Positions 9,500 through 21,092 of a stretch of 42,627 bases of DNA are shown piece by piece. The number at the start of each line of letters is the position of its first letter. Position 1 is the stretch's first letter. Origin of the DNA: Actinomycetes bacterium (lineage in GTDB: Bacteria; Actinomycetota; Actinomycetes; Prado026); NCBI GenBank assembly GCA_036510875.1, contig DATCDE010000071.1, positions 1 to 42,627 of the forward strand, in the 5' to 3' direction. Below the pieces are notes generated by a model. That model saw only the letters and a list, made by a program, of their open reading frames with translations. It did no database searches and was not told the DNA's origin. The position numbers were made by a program, and so were the translations under genes.

Positions 9500-9505
9500 T
9501 ACGCT
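9500..9505 (+). promoter_or_regulatory. Possible -10 hexamer for gltB
   Basis: TACGCT lies 70 nt before the gltB start and just after the VIT1 gene. A 5-bp hairpin (CAGGG/CCCTG, 9518-9537) is in the resulting leader. No convincing -35 is visible. Confidence 0.3.
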
Positions 9506-9574
9506 GCCGCCACAGCTCAGGGCCAACGTCGTCCCTGGCAGAACCATCGAGCCAGACGACGAACGGGAGCCACC

Positions 9575-12500
9575 GTGGCCGCTGCCTTCTCCGCCAACCC
9601 CGCCGGCCAGGGTCTCTACGACCCGGCCCAGGAGCGGGATGCCTGCGGCGTCGCCTTCGTCGCCACCCTCACCGGTGTGGCCAGCCACCGGATCGTCGAC
9701 CAGGCGCTCACGGCGCTGCGCAACTTGGAGCACCGCGGGGCCTCCGGGGCGGAGCCGGACAGCGGGGACGGCGCCGGCATCCTCGTGCAGGTTCCGGACG
9801 CCTTCCTGCGCGCGGTCGTGGACTTCCCGCTGCCCCCGAAGGGGGAGTACGCGGTGGGGACGGCGTTCCTGCCGGACGACGACGCCGCCGACGCGGCCGC
9901 GGTGGCGCGGATCACCGGGCTGGCCGAGGAGGAGGGGCTGCAGGTCCTCGGCTGGCGGGAGCTGCCCACCGACCCGTCCCTGCTCGGTGCGACCGCCCGC
10001 TCGGTCATGCCCCGGCTCCGCCAGCTGTTCGTCGCGCCGCGCTCCGGCCGGGTCGTGGGGCTCGGCCTGGAGCGGATGGTCTTCGCCCTGCGCAAGCGCG
10101 CCGAGCGCGAGCTGGACGTCTACTTCCCGAGCCTGTCCACCCGGCGGCTGGTCTACAAGGGCATGCTCACGACCGGCGAGCTCGAGCCGTTCTACCCGGA
10201 CCTGTCCGACCCGCGGTTCGACAGCGCGCTGGCGCTGGTGCACTCCCGGTTCTCCACCAACACGTTCCCGTCCTGGCCGCTGGCCCACCCGTACCGGTAC
10301 ATCGCCCACAACGGCGAAATCAACACGGTCAGGGGCAACCGGAACTGGATGCGGGCCAGGGAGTCGCTGCTGGCCACCGACCTCATCCCCGGTGATCTGA
10401 GCCGGCTGTTCCCCGTCTGCACCGAGGGTCGCAGCGACTCGGCGTCCTTCGACGAGGCGCTGGAGCTGCTCTACCTGGGCGGCCGGTCGCTGCCGCACGC
10501 GGTGCTCATGATGATCCCGGAGGCGTGGGAGAACCACACCTCGATGGACCCGGCCCGCCGCGACTTCTACCAGTACCACGCCACCTTGATGGAGCCGTGG
10601 GACGGCCCGGCCGCCGTGGCCTTCACCGACGGCAGCCTGATCGGGGCGGTCCTGGACCGCAACGGGCTGCGTCCCGGCCGGTTCTGGGTCACCGACGAGG
10701 GGCTGGTCGTGCTGGCCAGCGAGGTCGGCGTGCTCGACCTGGACCCGGCCACCGTGGTCCGCAAGGGCCGGCTGCAGCCCGGCCGGATGTTCCTGGTGGA
10801 CACCGTCGAGGGCCGCATCGTCGAGGACGACGAGGTCAAGGCGGCGCTGGCCGCCGAGCGCCCCTACGGGGAGTGGCTGCACGCCGGCCTGATCCACCTC
10901 GAGGACCTGCCGGACCGCGAGCACGTGACGCACACGGCCGAGTCGGTGGCCCGGCGGCAGCAGACCTTCGGCTACACCGAGGAGGAGCTGCGGGTGCTGC
11001 TGGCCCCGATGGCCCGCACCGGGGCCGAGGCGATCGGCTCCATGGGCACCGACACGCCGGTCGCCGTGCTGTCCGACAAGGCGCGGCTGCTGTTCGACTA
11101 CTTCGCCCAGTCGTTCGCGCAGGTCACCAACCCGCCGCTGGACGCGATCCGCGAGGAGCTGGTCACCTCGCTGGGCACCGTGATCGGGCCGGAGGGCAAC
11201 CTGCTCGAGGTCAGCCCGTCGGCCTGCCGCCAGGTCGTGTTGCCGTTCCCGGTCATCGACAACGACGAGCTGGCCAAGATTAAGCACATCAACGCCGACG
11301 GCGACCTGCCGGGCTTCGCCTCGATGACCGTGCGTGGGCTGTACCCGGTGCACGGGGGCGGCGCCGCGCTGGCCCAGCGCATCGACGCCATCTGCGCCGA
11401 GGTGTCGGCGGCCATCGAGCGCGGCATCCGCTTCTTCGTGCTCTGCGACCGGGACTCCGACGCCGAGCACGCGCCGATCCCGTCGCTGCTGCTGACCGCT
11501 GCGATGCACCACCACCTGGTGCGCAGCAAGGAGCGCACCCGGGTGTCGCTGCTCGTCGAGGCCGGCGACGTGCGTGAGGTCCACCACGCGGCCCTGCTCA
11601 TCGGGTACGGCGCCGCGGCGGTCAACCCCTACCTGGCCATGGAGTCGGTCGAGAGCCTGGTCCGGCGCGGGGTGATCCCCGGGCTCACTCCGGAGAAGGC
11701 GATCCGCAACCTGATCAAGGCGCTCGGTAAGGGCGTGCTCAAGGTCATGTCCAAGATGGGCATCTCCACGGTGGCCTCCTACCGCGGCGCCCAGGTGTTC
11801 GAGGCGCTCGGGCTGTCCCAGGGGGTGGTCGACCGGTACTTCACAGGGACCGCCTCCCGGCTCGGCGGGGTCGGCCTGGACGTCATCGCCGAGGAGGTCG
11901 CCCGCCGGCACGCGGTCGCCTACCCGCCGTCCGGGATCTCGCCGGCGCACCGGCAGCTGGCGGTGGGCGGGGAGTACCAGTGGCGGCGCGAGGGTGAGCC
12001 GCACCTGTTCGACCCGGACACGGTGTTCCGGCTGCAGCACGCGACCCGCGAGAAGCGGTTCGACGTGTTCCGCGAGTACAGCCGCCGGGTCGACGACCAG
12101 TCGGAGCGGCTGATGACGCTGCGCGGGCTGTTCTCGTTCCGCACCGGGCTGCGCCCGGCGGTGCCGCTCGACGAGGTCGAACCGGTCGCCGAGATCGTCA
12201 AGCGGTTCTCCACCGGCGCGATGTCCTACGGCTCGATCAGCCAGGAGGCGCACGAAACCCTCGCGGTCGCCATGAACCGCCTCGGCGGCAAGTCCAACAC
12301 GGGGGAGGGCGGCGAGGACCCCGCGCGGTTCGTGCCCGCCCCGAACGGCGACTCCAAGCGCTCGGCGATCAAGCAGGTGGCCAGCGGCCGCTTCGGGGTG
12401 ACCAGCGAGTACCTGGTCAACGCCGACGACCTGCAGATCAAGATGGCCCAGGGCGCCAAGCCGGGGGAGGGCGGCCAGCTGCCGGCGCACAAGGTGTACC

Positions 12501-14113
12501 CGTGGATCGCGCGCACCCGGCACTCCACCCCGGGCGTGGGGCTGATCTCGCCGCCGCCGCACCACGACATCTACTCGATCGAGGACCTCGCCCAGCTCAT
12601 CCACGACCTGAAGAACGCCAACAACCGGGCCCGGGTGCACGTGAAGCTGGTGTCCGAGGTCGGTGTCGGCACGGTGGCCGCGGGGGTGGCCAAGGCGCAC
12701 GCGGACGTCGTGCTCATCTCCGGGCACGACGGCGGCACCGGCGCCTCGCCGCTCACCTCGCTCAAGCACGCGGGGACGCCGTGGGAGCTGGGCCTGGCCG
12801 AGACCCAGCAGACGCTGCTGCTCAACGGGCTGCGTGACCGGATCGTCGTCCAGGCCGACGGCCAGCTCAAGACCGGGCGGGACGTGGTCATCGCGGCGCT
12901 GCTCGGCGCCGAGGAGTACGGCTTCGCCACCGCGCCGCTGGTCGTCATGGGCTGCGTGATGATGCGGGTCTGCCACCTCGACACCTGCCCGGTCGGGGTG
13001 GCCACCCAGAACCCGCAGCTGCGGGAGCGGTTCAGCGGCCGGCCGGAGTTCGTCGAGACGTTCTTCGAGTACATCGCCGAGGAGGTCCGCGAGCACCTGG
13101 CCGCGCTCGGCTTCCGCACCCTCGAGGAGGCCGTCGGCCAGGCCGAGTCGCTCGACGCGAGCCGGGCGGTCACCCACTGGAAGGCCAGCGGCCTGGACCT
13201 CTCGCCGGTCCTGCACGTGCCGAACCTGCCGGCCGGGCTGCCCCGGCACTGCACGGTGGAGCAGGACCACGGGTTGGACAAGGCGCTCGACAACGAGCTG
13301 ATCGCGCTGGCCGGGGACGCCCTCGAGCGAGGTGAGCCGGTGCGCGCCCAGGTCACCGTGCGCAACGTCAACCGCACCGTCGGCACCATGCTCGGCTCGG
13401 AGGTCACCCGCCGCTACGGCGGCGCCGGCCTACCGGACGGCACCATCGACGTGACCCTCACCGGCTCGGCCGGGCAGTCGTTCGGGGCGTTCCTGCCCCC
13501 GGGCGTCACGCTGCGGCTGGAGGGCGACGCCAACGACTACGTCGGCAAGGGGCTGTCCGGCGGCCGGATCATCGTCCGGCCGGACCGGCGGGCCCCGTTC
13601 GTGGCCGAGGACAACGTGATCGCCGGGAACGTGCTGCTCTACGGCGCGACGTCGGGCGAGGTGTTCGTCCGCGGCGTCGTCGGCGAGCGGTTCTGCGTGC
13701 GCAACTCCGGCGCCACCGCGGTGGTCGAGGGGGTCGGCGACCACGCCTGCGAGTACATGACCGGCGGCGTGGCGGCCGTGCTCGGCCCCACCGGCCGCAA
13801 TCTCGCGGCCGGCATGTCCGGCGGCGTCGCCTACGTGCTCGACCTGGACACCTCGCGGGTCAACCGCGAGATGGTCGACCTCGAGCCGGTGGACGACACC
13901 GAGGCCGAGCGGCTGGTCGAGCTGGTGCGGCGGCACGCCGAGGAGACCGGGTCGGTCGTGGCGGAGGCGCTGCTGGTCGACTGGCCGTCGTCCCGGGCCC
14001 GGTTCACGACGGTCATGCCCAAGGACTTCAAGCGGGTGCTGCAGGCCAAGCTGCGCGCCGAGCAGGAAGGCCGCGACGCCATCGAGATGATCATGGAGGC
14101 CTCCCGTGGCTGA
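9575..14113 (+). CDS. gltB: Glutamate synthase (NADPH) large subunit
   Basis: GltB takes the amide nitrogen of glutamine and transfers it to 2-oxoglutarate, making two glutamates with electrons supplied through GltD. The 1512-residue product has the usual order. A short propeptide ends before Cys24 (DACGVAF), the amidotransferase nucleophile. The GATase2 domain runs to about 420, then a central domain, the FMN-binding synthase barrel (GGTGASPL near 1050), a 3Fe-4S site in [15 protein letters not shown] near 1127, and the C-terminal GXGXG beta-helix. The GTG start has GGGAG 6 nt upstream. The stop overlaps gltD by 8 nt. Ammonia channelling is known for the family. Confidence 0.98.
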   Translation: MAAAFSANPAGQGLYDPAQERDACGVAFVATLTGVASHRIVDQALTALRNLEHRGASGAEPDSGDGAGILVQVPDAFLRAVVDFPLPPKGEYAVGTAFLPDDDAADAAAVARITGLAEEEGLQVLGWRELPTDPSLLGATARSVMPRLRQLFVAPRSGRVVGLGLERMVFALRKRAERELDVYFPSLSTRRLVYKGMLTTGELEPFYPDLSDPRFDSALALVHSRFSTNTFPSWPLAHPYRYIAHNGEINTVRGNRNWMRARESLLATDLIPGDLSRLFPVCTEGRSDSASFDEALELLYLGGRSLPHAVLMMIPEAWENHTSMDPARRDFYQYHATLMEPWDGPAAVAFTDGSLIGAVLDRNGLRPGRFWVTDEGLVVLASEVGVLDLDPATVVRKGRLQPGRMFLVDTVEGRIVEDDEVKAALAAERPYGEWLHAGLIHLEDLPDREHVTHTAESVARRQQTFGYTEEELRVLLAPMARTGAEAIGSMGTDTPVAVLSDKARLLFDYFAQSFAQVTNPPLDAIREELVTSLGTVIGPEGNLLEVSPSACRQVVLPFPVIDNDELAKIKHINADGDLPGFASMTVRGLYPVHGGGAALAQRIDAICAEVSAAIERGIRFFVLCDRDSDAEHAPIPSLLLTAAMHHHLVRSKERTRVSLLVEAGDVREVHHAALLIGYGAAAVNPYLAMESVESLVRRGVIPGLTPEKAIRNLIKALGKGVLKVMSKMGISTVASYRGAQVFEALGLSQGVVDRYFTGTASRLGGVGLDVIAEEVARRHAVAYPPSGISPAHRQLAVGGEYQWRREGEPHLFDPDTVFRLQHATREKRFDVFREYSRRVDDQSERLMTLRGLFSFRTGLRPAVPLDEVEPVAEIVKRFSTGAMSYGSISQEAHETLAVAMNRLGGKSNTGEGGEDPARFVPAPNGDSKRSAIKQVASGRFGVTSEYLVNADDLQIKMAQGAKPGEGGQLPAHKVYPWIARTRHSTPGVGLISPPPHHDIYSIEDLAQLIHDLKNANNRARVHVKLVSEVGVGTVAAGVAKAHADVVLISGHDGGTGASPLTSLKHAGTPWELGLAETQQTLLLNGLRDRIVVQADGQLKTGRDVVIAALLGAEEYGFATAPLVVMGCVMMRVCHLDTCPVGVATQNPQLRERFSGRPEFVETFFEYIAEEVREHLAALGFRTLEEAVGQAESLDASRAVTHWKASGLDLSPVLHVPNLPAGLPRHCTVEQDHGLDKALDNELIALAGDALERGEPVRAQVTVRNVNRTVGTMLGSEVTRRYGGAGLPDGTIDVTLTGSAGQSFGAFLPPGVTLRLEGDANDYVGKGLSGGRIIVRPDRRAPFVAEDNVIAGNVLLYGATSGEVFVRGVVGERFCVRNSGATAVVEGVGDHACEYMTGGVAAVLGPTGRNLAAGMSGGVAYVLDLDTSRVNREMVDLEPVDDTEAERLVELVRRHAEETGSVVAEALLVDWPSSRARFTTVMPKDFKRVLQAKLRAEQEGRDAIEMIMEASRG

Positions 14114-15560
14114 CCCCAAGGGCTTCCTCACCACGCCCCGCGAGCTGCCGAGCCGACGGCCCGTGGACGTGCGGCTGCAGGACTGGCGCGAGGTCGACGA
14201 GCCGATGGCGCCGGGTGCGCTGGAGGCGCAGGCCGGCCGGTGCATGGACTGCGGCATCCCGTTCTGCCACAACGGCTGCCCGCTGGGGAACCTGATCCCC
14301 GAGTGGAACGACCTGGTGTGGCGCGACGACTGGCGGGTGGCGGTCGAGCGGCTGCACGCGACCAACAACTTCCCCGAGTTCACCGGGCGGCTGTGCCCGG
14401 CGCCGTGCGAGACCGCCTGCGTGCTGGGCCTCAACGCCGACCCGGTCACCATCAAGCAGGTCGAGGTCTCGATCATCGACCGGGCCTGGGAGGCCGGCTG
14501 GGTCACCGCGCAGCCGCCCGGCCGGCTGTCCGGGCGGACGGTCGCGGTCGTGGGCTCCGGCCCGGCCGGGCTCGCGGTGGCCCAGCAGCTGACCAGGGCC
14601 GGGCACACCGTCGCCGTCCTGGAGCGGGCCGACCGGATCGGCGGCCTGCTGCGCTACGGCATCCCCGAGTTCAAGATGGAGAAGCGGCAGCTGGACCGGC
14701 GGCTGGCCCAGATGGAGGCCGAGGGCACCCGGTTCCGCACCGGGGTCAACGTCGGCGTGGACCTCACGGGCCACGACCTGCGCCGCCGGTTCGACGCCGT
14801 CGTCCTGGCGGTGGGCGCCACCGTCCCGCGCGACCTGCCGGTGCCCGGCCGTGAGCTGGCCGGGGTGTACCAGGCCATGGACTTCCTGCCGCTGGCCAAC
14901 CGGGTGCAGGAGGGCGACCTGGCCGAGCCGCCGGAGTCTGCGACCGGCAGGCACGTGGTGATCATCGGCGGTGGCGACACCGGCGCGGACTGCCTGGGCA
15001 CCTCGCTGCGTCAGGGCGCCGCCTCGGTGACCCAGCTGGAGATCCTGCCCCGGCCGCCGGCGGACCGGGCGGCCGGCCAGCCGTGGCCGACCTACCCGAT
15101 GACCTACCGGGTCTCCAGCGCCCACGAGGAGGGCGGGGACCGGGTGTTCGCGGTGAGCACCAAGCGGTTCCTCGGGGACCCGCAGGGCCGGGTCCGGGCG
15201 CTCGAGCTGGTCGAGGTCAGCCTGGTGGACGGCCGGTTCGAGGAGGTGCCCGGCTCGGTGCGGGAGATCCCGGCCGACCTGGTGCTGCTGGCCATGGGAT
15301 TCTCCGGCCCGCAGCCGGACGGGCTGCTCGAGCAGCTCGGGGTGGCGCTCGATGCGCGGGGCAACGTGACGCGGGACCGGCAGTACGCCACCTCGGTCGA
15401 CGGCGTCTTCGTGGCCGGGGACGCCGGGCGCGGCCAGTCGCTGATCGTCTGGGCCATCGCGGAGGGCCGCTCCTGCGCGGCCGCCGTGGACCGCTTCCTC
15501 ACGGGGACGACGAACCTGCCGGCCCCGATCGACCCGAACGCGCGGCCCCTGACGGTCTGA
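14106..15560 (+). CDS. gltD: Glutamate synthase small subunit
   Basis: GltD takes electrons from NADPH through FAD and passes them over 4Fe-4S clusters to the FMN of GltB. The 484-residue product has the two N-terminal cysteine clusters [14 protein letters not shown] (near 45) and [11 protein letters not shown] (near 97). The FAD-binding loop [10 protein letters not shown] lies near 148, and the NADPH loop [10 protein letters not shown] near 286. A second FAD contact [13 protein letters not shown] lies near the C-terminus. Its GTG start lies inside the end of gltB (8-nt overlap), so the two are translationally coupled. The length is typical. Confidence 0.98.
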   Translation: MADPKGFLTTPRELPSRRPVDVRLQDWREVDEPMAPGALEAQAGRCMDCGIPFCHNGCPLGNLIPEWNDLVWRDDWRVAVERLHATNNFPEFTGRLCPAPCETACVLGLNADPVTIKQVEVSIIDRAWEAGWVTAQPPGRLSGRTVAVVGSGPAGLAVAQQLTRAGHTVAVLERADRIGGLLRYGIPEFKMEKRQLDRRLAQMEAEGTRFRTGVNVGVDLTGHDLRRRFDAVVLAVGATVPRDLPVPGRELAGVYQAMDFLPLANRVQEGDLAEPPESATGRHVVIIGGGDTGADCLGTSLRQGAASVTQLEILPRPPADRAAGQPWPTYPMTYRVSSAHEEGGDRVFAVSTKRFLGDPQGRVRALELVEVSLVDGRFEEVPGSVREIPADLVLLAMGFSGPQPDGLLEQLGVALDARGNVTRDRQYATSVDGVFVAGDAGRGQSLIVWAIAEGRSCAAAVDRFLTGTTNLPAPIDPNARPLTV

Positions 15561-15581
15561 GCCGGGCGGCCCGCCCCTGGG

Positions 15582-15587
15582 TAGGGT
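15582..15587 (+). promoter_or_regulatory. -10 hexamer for a leaderless pyk transcript
   Basis: TAGGGT ends 8 nt before the pyk ATG, so transcription should start at or next to the start codon. No Shine-Dalgarno sequence precedes the ATG, as expected for a leaderless mRNA. No clear -35 is seen. Confidence 0.45.
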
Positions 15588-15595
15588 CTACAGCC

Positions 15596-17050
15596 ATGCG
15601 CCGAGCGAAGATCGTCTGCACGTTGGGTCCGGCCACCTCCACCCTTGACGCCATCCGTGACCTGGTGGCCGCGGGCATGGACGTGGCCCGGATGAATCTC
15701 AGCCACGGCAGCTACGCCGACCACGAGGCGGTCTACCGGGCGGTCCGGCAGGCCTCCGACGAGTCTGGCCGTGGCGTCGGCATCCTGGTCGACCTGCAGG
15801 GCCCCAAGATCCGGCTGGGCAACTTCGCGGGCGGCCCGGTGCTGCTGAGCGCCGGCGCCCAGTTCACCATCACCACCGAGGACGTGCCCGGCACCCTCGA
15901 CCTGGTGTCGACGACGTACGCGGGCCTGCCCGGCGACGTGACCGTGGGCGACCGGATCCTCATCGACGACGGCAAGGTGGCCGTCGAGGTGGTGGCGGTG
16001 GACGGTCCCCGGGTGGTGACCACGGTCATCGAGGGCGGGATGGTCTCCGACCACAAGGGCATCAACCTGCCCGGCGTCGCCGTCAGCGTCCCGGCGATGT
16101 CCGAGAAGGACATCGAGGACCTGCGCTGGGCGCTGCGGCTGCGGGTCGACCTGATCGCGCTGTCGTTCGTCCGCTCGGCCAGCGACATCGACATCGTGCA
16201 CGACATCATGCGCGAGGAGGGCGTCGTCCTCCCGGTCATCGCCAAGATCGAGAAGCCGCAGGCCGTGGCGCGGCTCGAGGAGATCGTCGACGCGTTCGAC
16301 GGGATCATGGTGGCCCGCGGCGACCTCGGCGTGGAGCTGCCGCTGGAGGAGGTGCCACTCGTCCAGAAGCGCGCGGTCACCCTGGCCCGCGAGTACGCCA
16401 AGCCGGTCATCGTGGCCACCCAGATGCTCGAATCGATGATCGGTGCGTCCCGCCCGACCAGGGCCGAGACCTCCGACGTCGCCAACGCGATCCTGGACGG
16501 CACCGACGCGGTCATGCTCTCCGGCGAGACGTCGGTGGGCCGCTACCCGACCGAGGCGGTGCGCACCATGGCCCGCATCATCGAGGCGGTGGAGCGGGAG
16601 ACCCTCGTCGACCTGGCGCCCGGGCAGCCGAGGCCGCGCACCATGGCCGGCGCCATCTGCCTGGCCGCGGCCCGCGTGGGCGAGGCGATCGGGGCGACGT
16701 CGCTGGTGGCGTTCACCGAGACGGGGGCGTCGGCCCGCCGGCTGGCCAAGTACCGCTCACCGATCCCGCTGCTGGCGTTCACGCCGACACCGTCCGTGCG
16801 CAGCCAGCTGGCCCTGTCCTGGGGCATCGAGACGTTCCTGGTCCCGTCCGTGACGCACACCGATGACATGGTGCTGCAGGTCGACACCGCCCTGCTGGAC
16901 ATCGGTCGCTGCTCGGTCGGTGACGACGTGGTCATCGTCGCCGGCGCGCCCCCCGGCATCCCGGGGAGCACCAACGCGCTGCGCGTGCACAAGATGGGCA
17001 ACGCGGTCATGGGCGTCAGCCGCGCCTACACGACCGCGCGGACCGGCTGA
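15596..17050 (+). CDS. pyk: Pyruvate kinase
   Basis: Pyruvate kinase makes pyruvate and ATP from phosphoenolpyruvate, the last step of glycolysis. The 484-residue product has the N-terminal KIVCTLGPAT and MNLSHG motifs, the active-site IAKIEKPQA segment (catalytic Lys near 222), the MVARGDLGVELP loop and the VATQMLESM/SRPTRAE substrate segment. A C-terminal allosteric domain starts near 345. ATG 15596 is the only sensible start; it sits just after a -10 hexamer and has no ribosome site. It ends 6 nt from the end of the convergent bldD gene, inside a shared palindrome. Confidence 0.98.
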   Translation: MRRAKIVCTLGPATSTLDAIRDLVAAGMDVARMNLSHGSYADHEAVYRAVRQASDESGRGVGILVDLQGPKIRLGNFAGGPVLLSAGAQFTITTEDVPGTLDLVSTTYAGLPGDVTVGDRILIDDGKVAVEVVAVDGPRVVTTVIEGGMVSDHKGINLPGVAVSVPAMSEKDIEDLRWALRLRVDLIALSFVRSASDIDIVHDIMREEGVVLPVIAKIEKPQAVARLEEIVDAFDGIMVARGDLGVELPLEEVPLVQKRAVTLAREYAKPVIVATQMLESMIGASRPTRAETSDVANAILDGTDAVMLSGETSVGRYPTEAVRTMARIIEAVERETLVDLAPGQPRPRTMAGAICLAAARVGEAIGATSLVAFTETGASARRLAKYRSPIPLLAFTPTPSVRSQLALSWGIETFLVPSVTHTDDMVLQVDTALLDIGRCSVGDDVVIVAGAPPGIPGSTNALRVHKMGNAVMGVSRAYTTARTG

Positions 17051-17060
17051 CCCGGGTCAG
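17047..17060. repeat. 14-bp perfect palindrome covering the pyk and bldD stop codons
   Basis: CTGACCCGGGTCAG is fully self-complementary. Its left arm holds the pyk TGA (17048-17050) and its right arm the bldD TGA on the minus strand (17057-17059). It could serve as a short two-way terminator hairpin, but there is no U-tract and the loop would be tight. The function is unproven. Confidence 0.5.
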
Positions 17061-17548
17061 TCCGTGACGGCGCGGCGGGCGTCGGCATCCAGCACGCCCC
17101 AGATGATGAACTGCTCGACCAGGGCGGTCGGTGACGCGTCGTAGATCACGGCCAGGGTGCGCAGGTCCTCCTGCCGGACCGACAGCACCCGCCCGTTGTA
17201 GTCGCCGCGCTGGCTCTGGATGGTCGCCACGTAGCGGGCCAGCGGGCCGGCCTTCTCGGCCGGGACGGCGGACAGCCGCTCCAGGTCGAGCACCAGCCGC
17301 GGCGGCGCCTCGGCCACGCCGGTCGGCAGCGATCCGGGCAGCAGCTCGCTGACCGGGACGCCGAAGAAGTCGGCCAGCTCGGCCAGCTTCTGCACCGTGA
17401 CGGCGCGGTCACCGCGCTCGTAGGAGCCGACCACGACCGCCTTCCAGCGGCCCTGGCTCTTCTCCTCCACCCCGTGCAGCGACAGCCCCTGCTGTGTGCG
17501 GATCGCCCGTAGGCGAGCGCCGAGCGCTCTGCCGTAGTCGGACGTCAT
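17057..17548 (-). CDS. bldD: Developmental regulator BldD (c-di-GMP-binding)
   Basis: BldD is the XRE-family repressor that, dimerised by tetrameric c-di-GMP, holds streptomycetes in vegetative growth; many non-sporulating actinobacteria also carry it. The 163-residue product has an N-terminal helix-turn-helix (about 8-70) nearly identical in my memory to Streptomyces BldD (GLSLHGVEEKSQGRWKAVV). It has a linker and a C-terminal ligand domain. The c-di-GMP signature RGD-X8-RQxD is intact: Arg114, Asp116, Arg125, Asp128, with Glu instead of Asp at 127. The ATG start has GAGGGGGG 4-11 nt upstream. Its promoter carries an exact BldD operator, so it probably represses itself. bldD next to pyrR matches Streptomyces gene order. 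Confidence 0.96.
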   Translation of the reverse strand: MTSDYGRALGARLRAIRTQQGLSLHGVEEKSQGRWKAVVVGSYERGDRAVTVQKLAELADFFGVPVSELLPGSLPTGVAEAPPRLVLDLERLSAVPAEKAGPLARYVATIQSQRGDYNGRVLSVRQEDLRTLAVIYDASPTALVEQFIIWGVLDADARRAVTD

Positions 17549-17561
17549 GGACCCCCCTCAA

Positions 17562-17596
17562 TCACCGGCGGCCCCCCCTCACCGGCGACCGCCGGT
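17562..17596 (-). repeat. Hairpin and duplicated purine-rich segment in the bldD 5' UTR
   Basis: On the minus strand the bldD leader holds two near-copies of a unit CCGGTGA(TT)GAGGGGGG, the second being the ribosome-binding site and the first an upstream copy without TTGA spacing. Just upstream, ACCGGC-GACC-GCCGGT (17581-17596) is a 6-bp hairpin with a 4-nt loop. The leader could therefore fold so that one or other purine run is exposed. Confidence 0.45.
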
Positions 17597-17604
17597 GCTG
17601 GACC

Positions 17605-17619
17605 GTGACGCTGCGTGAC
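17605..17619. promoter_or_regulatory. BldD operator (autoregulatory)
   Basis: The core 17606-17618, TGACGCTGCGTGA, matches every fixed position of the published Streptomyces BldD consensus NTNACNC(A/T)GNGTNAN. It overlaps the end of the bldD -10 hexamer and the predicted start site, the expected place for a repressor. Confidence 0.8.
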
Positions 17620-17646
17620 GCTACGGAGGGTGATCAAGGACGTCAA
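17618..17646 (-). promoter_or_regulatory. bldD promoter
   Basis: On the minus strand TTGACG (17641-17646) and TAGCGT (17618-17623) are separated by exactly 17 nt, the best sigma-70-type promoter in the window. Transcription should start near 17611, within the BldD operator, giving a leader of about 60 nt. Confidence 0.75.
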
Positions 17647-17693
17647 GGCGGATGGGTGCTAACGGTCCGTTCGGACGACCCCGACCCGGCTGG

Positions 17694-19308
<1,615 letters not shown>

Positions 19309-19312
<4 letters not shown>

Positions 19313-20595
19313 GCGGCTGGCTGGTGCGGGGCGTGCGACCCCTGGGCGGTGACCCCACCGACCTGCTGCTGCGCGGCGGCGTGATCGCCGCCGTGGGCCA
19401 GGGCCTGGACGCCGGCGACGCGCAGGTCCTCGACGGTGCCGGGCTGGTCGTGCTGCCCGGGCTGGTGGACTTGCACACCCACCTGCGCGAGCCCGGCCGG
19501 GAGGACAGCGAGACGGTCGAGACCGGGACCCGGGCGGCCGCGCTCGGCGGGTTCACCGCCGTCCACGCCATGGCCAACACCGACCCGGTGGCCGACACCG
19601 CCGGGGTGGTCGAGCAGGTGTGGCGGCTCGGCCAGCAGGCCGGTCACTGCGACGTCCGGCCGGTCGGCGCGGTCACCGTCGGTCTGGACGGCCGGCAGCT
19701 CGCCGAGCTCGGCGCGATGGCCGACTCGGCCGCCTCGGTGCGGGTCTTCTCCGACGACGGCCGCTGCGTCTCGGACGCCGTCCTCATGCGTCGGGCGCTG
19801 GAGTACGTCAAGGCGTTCGACGGGGTGATCGCCCAGCACGCCCAGGAGCCGCGGCTGACCGAGGACGCCCAGATGAACGAGGGCGTGCTCTCCGGGGTGC
19901 TCGGCCTGCGCGGCTGGCCGGGCGTCGCCGAGGAGGCGGTCATCGCCAGGGACGTCCTGCTCGCGGCGCACGTCGGCTCCCGGCTGCACGTGTGCCACGT
20001 GTCCACGGCCGGCTCGGTGGAGATCATCCGGCTGGCCAAGGAGCGGGGCTTCCCGGTCACCGCGGAGGTGACCCCGCACCACCTGCTGCTCACCGAGGAC
20101 CTGGTCGCCAGCTACGACCCGGTCTACAAGGTGAACCCGCCGCTGCGCTCGGCCGACGACGTGGCCGCGCTGCGGGCCGGGCTGGCCGACGGGACCATCG
20201 ACGTGGTGGCCACCGACCACGCGCCGCACCCGGTCGAGGACAAGGACTGCGAGTGGGCCGCGGCGGCGTTCGGCATGGTCGGCCTGGAGACCGCGCTGGG
20301 CGTGGTGGCCGCGGCCATGGTCGAGCCCGGGCTGCTGGACTGGGCCGGCGTCGCCGACCGGATGTCGGTGCGACCCGCCCGGATCGGCCGGGTCGCCGAC
20401 CACGGCCGCCCGCTCGCGGTGGGCGAGCCGGCCAACGTCACCCTGGTCGACCCGGCCGGAGCCTGGTCAGTCGACCCGGGCCGGCTGGCCTCGCTCAGCC
20501 ACAACACCCCCTACGCCGGGCGCGAGCTGCCCGCGCGGGTGGTGGCCACCTTCCTGCGCGGCCGGCCCACCGTGCTCGACGGGAGGCTGGCATGA
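19309..20595 (+). CDS. pyrC: Dihydroorotase (class I)
   Basis: PyrC cyclises carbamoyl aspartate to dihydroorotate. The 428-residue product is a class I zinc amidohydrolase. Metal ligands are seen in [10 protein letters not shown] (near 57), an Asp in VFSDDGRC near 148, the second-site histidines in IAQHAQE and HVCHVST, and the catalytic Asp in ATDHAPH near 303. NPPLRS is the substrate-binding segment. It starts with GTG inside the pyrB stop and overlaps the next gene by 4 nt, which supports an ATCase-DHOase complex as known in some bacteria. Confidence 0.97.
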
Positions 20596-21092
20596 CCCGG
20601 ACCCTGCTGTCCGTGGCCGTCGTGCTGTTCGTGCTGCTGGGCGTGGCCGGGATGGCCTGGGGCTGGCGCAACAAGGGCCGCCGGCAGGCAGACCTGCCCG
20701 GGCTGCCGGCCGTGCCGGCCGGCCTCGGGGAGCCGCTCGTCGACGACGTCGAGGGCGTCTACGTGGCCACCACCTCAGCCGGGGACTGGCTGGACCGCAT
20801 CGTCGTGCACGGTCTGGGCGTGCGCAGCAACGCGCGCGTCACGGTCGCGCCCCCGGGCGTGCTGCTGGCCCGCGAGGGCGCTCCGGACGTGTTCGTGCCG
20901 GCCGAGCTGCTCACCGGCGTCCAGCTGGCCAAGGGCATGGCCGGGACGGTCGTCGAGGACGACGGCCTAGTCGTGCTGACCTGGCGGCACGGGGACCGGC
21001 AGCTGGCCACCGGCTTCCGGCCGCGGTACGCCGCAGACCGGGACGTCGTGGTGGCCGCCGCCGGGCAGCTGCTCGGGCAGGAGGCGTCGTGA
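20592..21092 (+). CDS. PH-like membrane protein inside the pyr operon
   Basis: A 166-residue protein with one N-terminal membrane helix (about 5-25, ending GWRNKGRR on the cytoplasmic side) and a soluble beta-rich domain of about 110 residues. It resembles the bacterial PH-like proteins seen at this place in other actinobacterial pyr operons (Streptomyces has one between pyrC and carA, as I recall). No catalytic motif is visible; [14 protein letters not shown] and GVLLARE are typical of the family. It overlaps pyrC and carA by 4 nt each, so it is made with the pathway enzymes. A role in membrane placement of the enzymes is only a guess. Confidence 0.8.
   Translation: MTRTLLSVAVVLFVLLGVAGMAWGWRNKGRRQADLPGLPAVPAGLGEPLVDDVEGVYVATTSAGDWLDRIVVHGLGVRSNARVTVAPPGVLLAREGAPDVFVPAELLTGVQLAKGMAGTVVEDDGLVVLTWRHGDRQLATGFRPRYAADRDVVVAAAGQLLGQEAS

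Noticed and set aside
9505-9574. Glutamine riboswitch or other RNA element in the gltB leader
   Set aside because: Only a 5-bp hairpin is visible and no conserved aptamer sequence was recognised.
8657-13270. 1537-codon open frame on the minus strand opposite lgt, the VIT1 gene and gltB
   Set aside because: It runs antisense through three well-identified genes, its translation is low-complexity (rich in Gly, Arg, His, Val) and it has no known domain. Such frames arise from high third-position GC.
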